Part shown: piece by piece, positions 34,419-44,800 of the stretch
Numbering within the stretch: position 1 is the stretch's first letter
How the letters are laid out: every line of letters starts with the position of its first letter
Assembly (NCBI GenBank): GCA_913777465.1
Contig: CAJYRQ010000053.1
Location: 124,001-188,000 of the forward strand
Length of the DNA stretch: 64,000 bases
Reading direction: 5' to 3'
Source of the DNA: an uncultured Chryseobacterium sp.
GTDB taxonomy: Bacteria > Bacteroidota > Bacteroidia > Flavobacteriales > Weeksellaceae
The notes under the pieces: model-generated
What the model was told of the DNA's origin: nothing
Databases searched by the model: none
Seen by the model: only the letters and a program-made list of their open reading frames with translations
Position numbers and translations under genes: made by a program

Positions 34419-37400
34419 TTATTCGGAACTAAATACTTTTAATGTCTCAGAACCGAACTTTAGGCTGTAATCCTTAAGATTATCTTTATTTTTAACATTT
34501 AAAAAAATGATGGTTCCGGGAAGCTCAGGTAATGCTTCGATATCAAAGCTTTCATTGGAAACCAGAAGAACATCGATCTTTTTGTTGATTTCTTCTATGT
34601 TACTTACATAATGGATTTTTCTCCTTTTTACCAGATAGGTCTGTTCGGCAATTTTTCTTTTCTCTTCATTTCTGATAAAGCTGAAAATTCTTCTGCCCGC
34701 CTGTTGCAGGGACAGCAGTACATCTTTTTGTCCGAAATCATCTGCCAGGTGTAAAATATTGGCCTCTTTCGGGATATGATTATTCAACTCGAAGTAAACG
34801 GATCTGTTCCGGTTAAAATCTTCTTTAACAGCTTGTACAACTTCATTGTCTTTGTATAAATAGGCTAAAAATAATTTTTTCTTAAAATAGTTTTCATCTT
34901 CCAGCTCATTCCTTAATGCGGCAAACTGTTCCCGGAAAAAAGCATTGATTTTCTTCGTTCTTTCGGAATAGGTTGTTCCGAAGCTCATGTCTTCTTTACG
35001 GATTCTGTCGCCGACTTTTACGGTAATGGCTCCGTCGTAGATAATGAAGTCCCCTTTCGGCTGAACTTCGGAATTCCCGTGGATATACACCGGAACGATA
35101 TCCAGCCCGAATTCTTCGGCAATGTAGAAAGCGCCTTTATGGAATCTCTTAATATCATTGGTGTAGGAGCGTTCCGCTTCAGGAAATACGACCAGCGAAT
35201 AACCCTGGTCAACTTTTTCCTTCAGCTGCTGCATTCCGTTTTCAATGCCCTGGGAAACCGGATAAAAGCCTAATGCGCGCACGATTTTTCCGAAAACAGG
35301 AGAGTTGTACACCCAGTCGTTTACCAGGAATATGATTTTATGGGTGGTCATCGCCATCGTAAGGGTATCCAGGAATGACGTATGATTGGCGATCAGTACC
35401 GCGGGTTTGCTGAAATCCTCATTCGGGTTTTTAATGAACTTCTTCTTTACAAATGGATTCGTATAAAGGACAGAAGTTAAAAAGCGGGCGATGATTAATT
35501 TAATAAAGTTTAACGTGCGGCCTTTGGATCTCTTCACGAAAATGCTCCCGATCAGCGAAAAAAACATTCCGCCCAATCCGTAATAAATGAATGACAGCAC
35601 CGAATTCAGGAACAGCCTGAAGGTAATCGGAGAGAGTCCTTTCTTTGCCCGGTTGGTAATGAGCAGCCGGAACCAGAAAGGGTATAGCGTCGAGGTGATG
35701 ATAATCACGGAAAACATTCCGATCAACGCAACCAGTGCCAGCGAATGAAGCGCCGGGTGCCTGGCGAAGATCAGGGAACCGATGGAAAGGATGGTAGTAA
35801 AGACCGCCAGGATAATGGAAGTTCGGTAAGTCGGAAGCTCATTTTTTCCGGTTGTATGTTCCTTCTGCATGGCCTGGGTAAGAAAAATACTGAAATCATC
35901 TCCAACCCCGAAGACAAGGGTACAGACCACAGTGCTGAAAATATTTAATTCCAATCCCAGAAAATAGAGGATTCCGGCTGTTACGACTCCCGTTAAAACA
36001 ATTGGAAACATAGTGAGAACCGTCAGTTCAAAATTTCTGAAAAAGACAATGATCGTCAGGATAATGGCTAAAAGGGAATAGTTGATCAGGGTATTAAAGT
36101 CTCTTTTCAACAGTCCCAGAAAGTTTTCATTCATCTGCTGCCGGTCGATGGCCAGCGTTTCATGTTTCTTTTCAACATCTTTAATGAAAGCGTCTCTCTT
36201 ATTTTCGTCTACCTTTACTACGTTGGAAACCGTATAGAATCCATTTTCCTCGCTCAGGAATTCCGGGATCTGCAATGCTTTTACTTTTTCGTACTCTTTC
36301 AGGTCCAGCGTTGTATAGCTTTTGTTCAAATTTTCATTAAACTGATCGAATGCCGAACTGTTGAAGCCGAATTGGTTACCGTTTTTCACCAGCTCCGAAA
36401 CTGTCCGGTTTTTTTTATCCGGGCTCCAGAATTTTTGCCATGCATCAATTTTCTTCTGCTGGTCTTTTTCGGAGAGTACTACATTGCCTATAGAGTTGTA
36501 GCTTAAGATCTTCCCTTCTTTTTTCTCTTTTTCCAGAAACCGGCTCAGATCGGAGTTTCTGGTCAGGGCTTCATTCTCAGAATCTCCGTAAGAAATCGTG
36601 TAAATGGATTTGGAAGTGATGTCCGACAGCTTCTGAAGCTTTGCCTCGCTGATCTTCAGTTCTTTCGGAATGTAATTAAGGTCGCCGATGTCTTCATTGA
36701 AACCTACTTTCCTGAAGCCGAAGAGGCAGGCAATGATAATCACGGAACAGATGATAATTAAAGGTTTGTTTTTCTCATACGGATAAGAACCTATTTTGTC
36801 GATAAAGTTGGTGTTGAGGTGCTCTCCTTTTTCTTTGGGATTATAAAGCTGGGGAACAATAATCAGGGCGGTAACCGACGATAAGATAACAGTAATGGCT
36901 GCAAACAGACCGAGGTCTTTCAGGGCTTCCGAACGTACAAAAATGAGACAGAGAAAAGAAACGGCTGTGGTAGCACTGCTTAAAACAATCGGCTGTGTGA
37001 TTTCTTTGTAGAGTTCCTCAATATTGTTGTTGTGCTTATAGTGGGTGAGAATATGCAGGGCATAATCGATGGTAATGCCAATCAGAATTGCCCCTACGCT
37101 TAACGAAATGGCCGAAATTTTATCTTTGATAAAGTACAGGATCAGCAAAGCGAGAAGTACTGAAAAAACAGTCGGCAGAAATACGATAATGGGCGTGAAG
37201 AAATTCCTGAAGTAATAGATGAGAATAACCAGAAGAAGGGTCATGGAAATCATTACGGTGTTCCGGATGTCTTTTTTGATCTGCTGGGCATTGGCCACGG
37301 CAATTACCGGCGAGCCGAAATAGCTGATTTCCGTTTTTCCTTTAAACTGCGTATTGAGTTTATCTTTTATCCCGTTGAGCTGACTGATAAAAGTTTCATT

Positions 37401-38069
37401 ATTTTTGGTATCGTTGCTTTTATTTTTAGGATCGATAAACAGCAGCAGGTTTTTTCCGTCTTTGGTAACGATATAATTGTCTTCCAGTTTGAAATCTTTG
37501 CTGATGTTCAAAGCATTGAGCTTTTTAATTCCTAAAAAAGTAATGCCGAGCGGGTCTTTTTTGATGAATTCTTTCGTGACAAGGCTGATAGGGGATACCA
37601 ACGAAACATAATTGCTTTCTACCTGCCTGGCGATGCTGTCTTTCTGGATCTTCCTTTCGATCTCGCGGTAATCGCTTTCATCTAAAAACAGAGGAAGGTT
37701 CTGGTTTACAAAATCAAAAGTTTCTGAAATTTCGCTGTCATTTACTTTTCCCTGGACGGAACCGATGTATTTTTGCAAAGGTTCGGTGTTTTTCAGGAAA
37801 GAGTCTGCCGTTTCGGAAAGCTGGAAGTTTTCTTCCCCGGATTTGTTTTCGATGATGACGATGATCTTGTCTGAAAAGTTGAGCTGTTTCAGGACTTTTG
37901 CCGTAAGGTCCGACTTTTCACTTTTGGGAATAATCTGGTTGATGTCTTCTTCAAAATTAATTTTCGAAGCAAAAAATCCGCATAAAACAGCGATTCCGAT
38001 GGCGAAAAGCACGGATAAAAGCCTGTTTCTGGAGATCAGATAATATAAAAAGATAAAAAACCGGTGCAT
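34419..38069 (-). CDS. MMPL/RND-type exporter fused to a PlsC-type acyltransferase and a C-terminal domain
   Basis: 1216 residues in three parts. Residues about 1-830 form an MMPL exporter with about 12 helices in two halves, each with a periplasmic loop, and the typical GDDFSIFLTQ and GITIDYALHIL segments. Residues about 860-1060 are a PlsC-type acyltransferase: HX4D in NHTSFLDT (about 893) and FPEAERS (about 958). The last about 130 residues are Rossmann-like (ANILHLADDFGQKDVLL) and may be an incomplete methyltransferase-like fold. It is the first gene of the DarA/DarB operon. Likely role: acyl transfer coupled to export of the pigment lipid; this coupling is inferred. Confidence 0.9.
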   Translation of the reverse strand: MHRFFIFLYYLISRNRLLSVLFAIGIAVLCGFFASKINFEEDINQIIPKSEKSDLTAKVLKQLNFSDKIIVIIENKSGEENFQLSETADSFLKNTEPLQKYIGSVQGKVNDSEISETFDFVNQNLPLFLDESDYREIERKIQKDSIARQVESNYVSLVSPISLVTKEFIKKDPLGITFLGIKKLNALNISKDFKLEDNYIVTKDGKNLLLFIDPKNKSNDTKNNETFISQLNGIKDKLNTQFKGKTEISYFGSPVIAVANAQQIKKDIRNTVMISMTLLLVILIYYFRNFFTPIIVFLPTVFSVLLALLILYFIKDKISAISLSVGAILIGITIDYALHILTHYKHNNNIEELYKEITQPIVLSSATTAVSFLCLIFVRSEALKDLGLFAAITVILSSVTALIIVPQLYNPKEKGEHLNTNFIDKIGSYPYEKNKPLIIICSVIIIACLFGFRKVGFNEDIGDLNYIPKELKISEAKLQKLSDITSKSIYTISYGDSENEALTRNSDLSRFLEKEKKEGKILSYNSIGNVVLSEKDQQKKIDAWQKFWSPDKKNRTVSELVKNGNQFGFNSSAFDQFNENLNKSYTTLDLKEYEKVKALQIPEFLSEENGFYTVSNVVKVDENKRDAFIKDVEKKHETLAIDRQQMNENFLGLLKRDFNTLINYSLLAIILTIIVFFRNFELTVLTMFPIVLTGVVTAGILYFLGLELNIFSTVVCTLVFGVGDDFSIFLTQAMQKEHTTGKNELPTYRTSIILAVFTTILSIGSLIFARHPALHSLALVALIGMFSVIIITSTLYPFWFRLLITNRAKKGLSPITFRLFLNSVLSFIYYGLGGMFFSLIGSIFVKRSKGRTLNFIKLIIARFLTSVLYTNPFVKKKFIKNPNEDFSKPAVLIANHTSFLDTLTMAMTTHKIIFLVNDWVYNSPVFGKIVRALGFYPVSQGIENGMQQLKEKVDQGYSLVVFPEAERSYTNDIKRFHKGAFYIAEEFGLDIVPVYIHGNSEVQPKGDFIIYDGAITVKVGDRIRKEDMSFGTTYSERTKKINAFFREQFAALRNELEDENYFKKKLFLAYLYKDNEVVQAVKEDFNRNRSVYFELNNHIPKEANILHLADDFGQKDVLLSLQQAGRRIFSFIRNEEKRKIAEQTYLVKRRKIHYVSNIEEINKKIDVLLVSNESFDIEALPELPGTIIFLNVKNKDNLKDYSLKFGSETLKVFSSE

Positions 38070-38091
38070 GGCATTATAAAAATCAAGTTTG

Positions 38092-38099
38092 CAAATTTA
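38092..38099 (-). promoter_or_regulatory. -7 promoter element for the MMPL-DarA-DarB operon
   Basis: Minus-strand TAAATTTG matches TAnnTTTG, 22 bp before the ATG at 38069. Confidence 0.5.
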
Positions 38100-38185
38100 A
38101 ATTTTTCATATGTAGTTTAAAATGTTTTAACAATAAGTTTTGCTTGAAAATCAATAAAATATTTAGTCGAAATGAAAAAAAAATC

Positions 38186-38193
38186 TACTTTTG
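38186..38193 (+). promoter_or_regulatory. -7 promoter element for the polysaccharide membrane-protein operon
   Basis: TACTTTTG matches TAnnTTTG, about 66 bp before the ATG at 38260. Confidence 0.55.
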
Positions 38194-38259
38194 CAAAAGT
38201 TCCCGACTGATGAAATACATTTTAAGACAAAATAGCTAAGTAATAAGCTTAGATTTGAT

Positions 38260-39261
38260 ATGTTTAAAATATTTGATGAAAAAATAAACGGTTTTTTATT
38301 TACCATCGTTTTTCCTTTCCTGCTGTTCTTCATATCCTATTACGGATTTGAGACTTCTTATGTGGTGGGCGTCAAATCCTGGGAAAAAGTACCTGACTTC
38401 ATGTTTTCATCGGTGTATGCCTACCGCGTTATTCCGAACTACCTGAGTGTACATGTAACGGAAGCTTTAGCCTCTGTCGTAAATAATGATCTTTCTTCGG
38501 CCAAAGCCTTTATTCTTAAACAGGGATCCTTTTTTTATCACAGCACTTTTCTTATCAATGTTTGCTTTTTCCTGCTTACCTCTTTGGTACTGCACAAGAT
38601 TTTACGGATGCAGCCTGCCGGACTTCTTTTAAATGACAAAATAAAGCAGATGGTACATCTGATCGCCGTATTTTTTATTGTGATCATGCAGTATGTACCG
38701 ACCAACTGCGATTGTATTGCGCTGTTTTTTTATGTCCTGGGAGTGTTTTTTACCCTGAGGTATCTGGAAAAAAGAAAGTCTGCGGATCTTATTGTATTAG
38801 GAATCATTATTTTGATTTCCACGTTTGTCCGGGAAACCGCCTGTCTGAACATTGCCTTTTTTGCAGCTGTTTTTATCGAACCCGGCGAATTGAAGAAAGG
38901 AAACTTTGCTTTCGTTAAAGAATGCCTGTTTCTGGTGGCTGCTTTTGTACTTCCTTATGCAGGGCTCCGGATGATGATCCGGCAGCATGCCTCATTTGTG
39001 GAAGGCGTATATTGGGTTAAAAATTTTACCAGTCCTTACAATCTGTCGGGACTGCTGTTCGGAATATTAAGTATCCGGTTTGCCTACGGGTTTTGCGATG
39101 AAGCCGGAAAAACGGTTATCAGAAAATATCTGCTTTATTCGTCGCCTTATCTCATAATGATTACTTTAGTGGGGCTTTTCTGGGAAACCAGGTTGTTTAT
39201 GCCGCTGATCATCACAGGGTTTGTCGCGGCGTCTTATCAGTTTAAAAAACATTATATCTAG
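38260..39261 (+). CDS. Polytopic membrane protein, polysaccharide region
   Basis: 333 residues with about eight hydrophobic segments spread over the length. A short soluble stretch before the second helix contains SVYAYRVIPNYLSVHV. No glycosyltransferase or polymerase motif is recognised. It lies 2 bp upstream of the EpsG-like gene and is in one operon with it, so it is probably part of surface-polysaccharide assembly, but no role is assigned. Confidence 0.75.
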   Translation: MFKIFDEKINGFLFTIVFPFLLFFISYYGFETSYVVGVKSWEKVPDFMFSSVYAYRVIPNYLSVHVTEALASVVNNDLSSAKAFILKQGSFFYHSTFLINVCFFLLTSLVLHKILRMQPAGLLLNDKIKQMVHLIAVFFIVIMQYVPTNCDCIALFFYVLGVFFTLRYLEKRKSADLIVLGIIILISTFVRETACLNIAFFAAVFIEPGELKKGNFAFVKECLFLVAAFVLPYAGLRMMIRQHASFVEGVYWVKNFTSPYNLSGLLFGILSIRFAYGFCDEAGKTVIRKYLLYSSPYLIMITLVGLFWETRLFMPLIITGFVAASYQFKKHYI

Positions 39262-39263
39262 GA

Positions 39264-40403
39264 ATGCATTTATTACATCCATATTACATTATCGCCCTTA
39301 TCATCATGCTGTTTTTCAGCTATCAGGAAGTTTTCCACCGTAAGGTCGATAAAAGAGCGCTTTGGTTTCTTGGAGCATACCTGATTGTTATTGCCGGGCT
39401 CCGGGACAGTGTAGGGCCGGATTATGGAAGCTACCGCGGGATTTATATTTACTCGGATACCAAAGATTACATCACTTTTGTTTTTACGGCGCTTCACCTG
39501 GAACCTCCGCAGCCGATGGAGGTTGAGTGGCTGTTTGTGCTCATCAATAAAATCCTGCTGAATATCTTCGATGCCCCGTTTTATATGCTGACGCTCGTTG
39601 TTGCTGCCATTGCAATTTTCTTTAAGGTCAGGTATATCGACGATAATTCCTTTTATCCTTTTACGGTAATGGCCATGCTCTTCATTCCGGGGTTCTTTAT
39701 CGGGGAAAGCGGACAGATCAGGCAGAATTTGGGATCTTTTATCGTTTATTTTGCGATACGGTATATCAAAGAAAGGAAGTTGTGGGCCTACCTGCTGTGC
39801 ATTTACCTGGCAGGGGGAATTCACACGGTATGTTACCTGTTTTTACCGATGTACTGGCTGGTACGTTTCCCGATGAACAAAACGCTGATGCTGATCCTGA
39901 TTATTACTTCCATATTTTTATCGCCATTCGAGGTCTACCGGGCATTCGGAGGCTTTTTAAGTAATATTTCGGCGGATAATGCAATATCCGTAGGTTTCAA
40001 CGGGTATGTGGATGAAAATGTAGAAAGACTCAACGGGGGATTCGGTATTCCCGAAGCATTGATGGCGATTCTCACCTTTTTCCTGTTTGCCTTCGATACC
40101 AAGATGGTTGAAAAATATCCCTATTACGAGTATCACAGGATATACGCCGTTATCGGAATATGCTTCTTCTTTATTTTCAGAAATAACCCGATTTTCGCGT
40201 CGAGGCTTGCGGGAACGTTTGTAGGTTTCGGGTATATTATTATTCCGAATACCATGTATGTGGTTTCCAGCAATACCAAAAGGCTGATTTATCTATTTAT
40301 CTTCTCTTTCGTCATATTCAATTTCATCGTCTTTTCGAGTTTCAAGAATATTACCTCCGGAAGATTTACGGCTGAACAGTATAAGAACCATTTGCTGCCT
40401 TAA
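39264..40403 (+). CDS. EpsG-family polysaccharide polymerase-like membrane protein
   Basis: 379 residues with about ten predicted helices. The family signature of EpsG is visible in GLRDSVGPDYGSYRGIY and GESGQIRQNLGSFIVYFAIRY. EpsG proteins sit in exopolysaccharide loci and are thought to act as Wzy-type polymerases in the inner membrane. It lies between the unknown membrane protein and an acyltransferase-3 gene. Confidence 0.85.
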   Translation: MHLLHPYYIIALIIMLFFSYQEVFHRKVDKRALWFLGAYLIVIAGLRDSVGPDYGSYRGIYIYSDTKDYITFVFTALHLEPPQPMEVEWLFVLINKILLNIFDAPFYMLTLVVAAIAIFFKVRYIDDNSFYPFTVMAMLFIPGFFIGESGQIRQNLGSFIVYFAIRYIKERKLWAYLLCIYLAGGIHTVCYLFLPMYWLVRFPMNKTLMLILIITSIFLSPFEVYRAFGGFLSNISADNAISVGFNGYVDENVERLNGGFGIPEALMAILTFFLFAFDTKMVEKYPYYEYHRIYAVIGICFFFIFRNNPIFASRLAGTFVGFGYIIIPNTMYVVSSNTKRLIYLFIFSFVIFNFIVFSSFKNITSGRFTAEQYKNHLLP

Positions 40404-40414
40404 AATCCGAATCT

Positions 40415-41464
40415 ATGAGCGCGCCTAAGAAAGAAAGAATTCTGGTACTTGACGGTCTGAGGGGGCTGGCCATTCTGCTGGTGCTGCTTTTCCACGGCTA
40501 CTATATCTGGTTCGATTATTATCCCTATAAAAAGCTTTATGCGGAAAATATCCTGTTTAAATACGGCAGTCTCGGCGTCCAGCTGTTCTTTCTGATCTCA
40601 GGTTTTGTGATTTTAATGTCGGTGGAACGCACAGACCGTTTCTGGAAATTCCTGAAGAACCGTTGGATCCGCCTTTTCCCAAGCATGCTTATTTGCAGCC
40701 TGATAGTATATTCTACGGCGCATTTTTTCCATGAGAGGCCGTTTGGAATCCCTCCGCTGAAATCTATACTGCCGGGCATTACCTTTATCAACAACAGTAT
40801 TCTGGAAAAAGTTTTTAGTACCGATTTGCCGGTGCTGGAACTGTCTTTCTGGTCTTTGTTTGTTGAGGTGAAATTCTATATTATCTTCGGGGCGCTTTAC
40901 TTTTGGTTCAGCCGAAACGTTGCATTGGGAGGGATCTTTCTCATTTATCTTTCGGCACTTGCTCTCCAGCTGCTGTGTCTGGGAAATATTCTTCATGAAA
41001 CTTCATGGATGAAAATTTACATCGGCTCATTTATCCATTTCGGCTGGTTTGCAGCCGGTGCGCTGACCTACATCTATTTTTACAACAGGGAAAAGAAATA
41101 CTTATGGATGCTTATTTTTACTACAGTCTGTTCTCTGCTGTATGTCATTAAATTCCAGGATCCGGTGATGCTGGTCTATCTCGTCGTGCTTTCCCTTATT
41201 TTTTACTGTGCCCTTTTCTATAAAAGCTTTGGGCGCATCTTTTCAACCCGTTTTTTTAAATTTATCGGTTTTATCAGCTATCCGCTCTATTTGCTGCATG
41301 AAAATATGTTGGTTGCATTAATTATCAAGCTTCATCATTACTTTGATGGCATCCCTTATTTCCTGCTGCCTTTAATTTCCTGTATTTTTATCGGAGGACT
41401 GGCCAGTCTGGTGGCCTATTTTATAGAGCCGGCTTTTCAGAAATTGTTAAAAAGAATAATTTAA
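40415..41464 (+). CDS. Acyltransferase 3 (OafA/YrhL family) membrane protein
   Basis: 349 residues with about ten helices. The N-terminal motif VLDGLRGLAILLVLLFH and the RNRWIRLFP-like NRWIRLFPS are family hallmarks; FWSLFVEVKFY follows. It transfers an acetyl or similar acyl group to sugars of cell-surface polysaccharide. It is 11 bp downstream of the EpsG-like gene, ending that operon. Confidence 0.92.
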   Translation: MSAPKKERILVLDGLRGLAILLVLLFHGYYIWFDYYPYKKLYAENILFKYGSLGVQLFFLISGFVILMSVERTDRFWKFLKNRWIRLFPSMLICSLIVYSTAHFFHERPFGIPPLKSILPGITFINNSILEKVFSTDLPVLELSFWSLFVEVKFYIIFGALYFWFSRNVALGGIFLIYLSALALQLLCLGNILHETSWMKIYIGSFIHFGWFAAGALTYIYFYNREKKYLWMLIFTTVCSLLYVIKFQDPVMLVYLVVLSLIFYCALFYKSFGRIFSTRFFKFIGFISYPLYLLHENMLVALIIKLHHYFDGIPYFLLPLISCIFIGGLASLVAYFIEPAFQKLLKRII

Positions 41465-41879
41465 ACCTCGCATTCCATTTTTTTCATGTTGAAATATTTA
41501 TAATTTCATCATTTTTATTACCAAGATTGTTTGATAGACAGACCGGAACTTTTCAACAACTTTAGGCTTTATTCAAAATAAAGTGATATTTGTTATGCCG
41601 GATGGTTAAATTTTTTCTGCCTTTATGTATTCCATCTATTAAATTTCCACTATTAATTATTGGTAAAATATTCTCAATACTTTATCAAGGTATCGAAAAA
41701 TAGTGTATTTTCGTAATACTCGAGTTGAAAAAGTAATTTCTTCACTAATAATTGAATACTTTTAATGCACCTAATGTTCTAATTGCTTTATGTATTAATT
41801 ATTTATAAAATAAATTGATTTTTTTTAACAAGGGTTTAAATGTTGTATTAACAGATACATACACACAAAGTTTAAAGAA
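41465..41879. other. AT-rich intergenic region of 415 bp
   Basis: No open reading frame, tRNA or repeat of the families described here was seen. A short inverted repeat TGAAAT/ATTTCA occurs near 41487-41507. No clean TAnnTTTG was found; the nearest is TATTTTCG at 41706-41713, which would give a leader of about 160 nt for the following gene. Confidence 0.5.
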
Positions 41880-44800
41880 ATGGAAAAGTCAATTAAAAAT
41901 GCGGCCGCAATTTTATGCTGCCTGGTAACCCATGGCGTCTATGCCAAAGAAAATGTAAGGGAAAAAAAATCCGATTATTTTGAAATGTCACGGAGAACAT
42001 ATTTCAAAACATCAGATTCATTACTTAAACCTTTAATTACAGATAAAAAACATAGCAGTGTTGAAAAAAATTCTACTATTTACAACGGAAACATTACCAA
42101 CCCAACCGGAAAAGCTGCTGTAGACTGGACCAAAGCACCCAACAGCTATATTTTTGATCCTACCCAGAACGCAGACGGACTTTATATTCCCGTACGGAAA
42201 GCATATGCTATGTGGGAACAGGACAAGATGCTGGGCGGCTCTGCCATTCCAAGCGGAAAGCTTACGGCTGATGTTTTATGGGAAGATGTTCACGGGCTGG
42301 TAAAATCCGGGGTAAGCTATGCCCTGGAAGTGGTGGATTCCGGCCAGAATGCGAAAATTAAAATCCCGATCAATAAAGCTAAAAAAGGAAATGCTGTTGT
42401 CGCTTTCCGGGTAAACGGGCAGATTTTTTGGTCGTGGCATATCTGGGTGACCGATGATCCTACTAACGGCTCTACCTATAAAAGTTATCCTAACGTTAAA
42501 AGACAAAGGGCCGACGGGACCGTTGAAACCATTCCGGATTCCGACTGGGGATGGATGGACCGTAACCTTGGGGCTGTAAGTGCTTCTATTACTGCTAACG
42601 ACTGGAACAGAAACGGAGGACTCCTGTACCAATGGGGAAGAAAAGATCCTATTCCGCCATTGGTTTACCGGGGAAATGATTTTTATGAAGTTTCAGGGTC
42701 CATTGGGCGGGTAAGGCACCGCGGGGCCAAAAATTTTACGGGAGCTGCCAATTTTGATAATCTTCGGAAATTCGTTTTGCTTTCCAATGCTACCATTGCC
42801 AATAACCTTCAGCTTGCCGTAAAGAATCCTTTAAGTTTAATCTACGTCAATAAAGATGACAATTCAGGGCCTGCTTATTACAACAACAACGCAAACCTGA
42901 TGGTAAACTGGTTCGGAAGAATGCCGGGCCTGAACGATAGCAAATTGCCGGAGCTTAATCTGTGGTCTGACAATTCCCAGGGGATGGTAAGTACGAATTA
43001 CAATACCGATGCCGCCGCTGCACCGTACAGAAACAAATCTTCTTATGATCCGTGCCCGAACGGATGGAGAATCCCTTCGGTTCTGGTTGCCAATCTGGCT
43101 TCCGGAAGTTATGTGGACGATATCCGGGTAGATTATTCGCCATTCGGGGTACGGACGAACACGCCCAAAAATGTTTTTGAATCAAATACCTATCATATCA
43201 TAAAACCTACCGATTCCGGGGTACCGGGTTTTATGACAAATTTTAAACTGTATCCTAATTTCGGCTTCGATCTCTCCAACGCAGGAGGATTTAATATGGG
43301 AATGTTCCCGGGGACAGGAGGAATCTCTATTCTGGCGCATCAGGGCCAGTATACCGATCAACACCAGGTGGCGCTGTGGACGGCTACTATGCCGAAATTC
43401 TTTGATACCACTCCTGCGGTAAGCGCAAGATCCCTTTTCATGATTCCGGACAGGCAGCAGGCAGATGTGCCTGATCAGAACCAACCGAATGTAAAAGGAA
43501 GATACTGGTATTTCCCGCTGGCTTCTGCCAATACTTCAGATGCCAATGCGTGCCGGTGTATCAAAGATCCGTTGTATGTGGTGAACGACTACGATTTCCC
43601 AACCGAATATATGGTTTCGGAAGCAAGCTATACGGAAGGGCTGAATAACCCGAATACCTATCAGGTGATAAAGAATACCGTCGCATTTACCGTAGAAATC
43701 CCGGTAAGCAAAGCATTTTCGGTACAAAGTCAGCTATTGAACAATAAAGATATTCTGAATGCCGCCAATTTTAACAGTCTTAAGGCCAATGTCCTCTGGA
43801 CAACGAATACGGGTCTGATTAATAATGTAACGGTTGTTAATCCTACTCCGGGTTCACTCAGTGCTCTTGCATCATCAAAGATTGCAGTAACGGTAAATCC
43901 TAACCAGAGCGGGAATGCCGTGGTAACCCTGCATAACGGAAGCATTTCAAATCCGGTGTACTGGTCATGGCACATCTGGGTAACGGATACGGCTGTCGGC
44001 TCTTATAACTATACGACAGAACTGCCGGTATCTTCCGTAACAAACTATGTAAACTATATTCCGAAAGGGGATAATATTTTTGAAACGGAATTTATGGACC
44101 GTAATCTGGGAGCTACGGATGCATTTCCCATAACAGCCAATCCCTTTGCACCTACTGCAGCGGAACTGGCGAAAATAAAAGCTTCTACGGGACTGCATTA
44201 CCAATGGGGCAGAAAAGATCCGCTGCCTGTTTTCCAATATGCGGATGACCGTACTTCTTACTCCGTATTTTTAGGTACGGCTACTTCTACCGGAACATTA
44301 AATTATACCACGCTCAGCAATGCAGCATACAACGATCTTTCCGGAAGTTATATCGTACCTTATAATACGTACACCAATTCTGCAAATGCGAATGTTTCTT
44401 CAACGGATAAAATTTCGGATAAAGTAGCAAAAGTATTGTCGTATTCCGTAAGAAATCCTCTGGTCTATATGATTCCAAGTACTTTTGCGGCCTATAACAG
44501 CACAACTCCTGTTTATACAAACGGAACCGACTGGCTGGCCAATGAACCCAACCTGGCGCCCGACCGTTGGGGTAGAGGCGGTAAAAAATCACCTTTCGAT
44601 CCGTGTCCGGCAGGCTGGAGGATTCCTGACCTTACAGGGGTAGCGCCGGGTGGACAGGATTTCGGATTTACGCCATGGTACAAAAAGGATAAGGTAGTAA
44701 CTACTGCATACAGCGTCGCCACCGATTATCTGGGAGTGAGGGTACGAAGAAGCTCTTCTGCAAGTTACACGATCGGGTATACCTTCAATGATCCGTCTTA

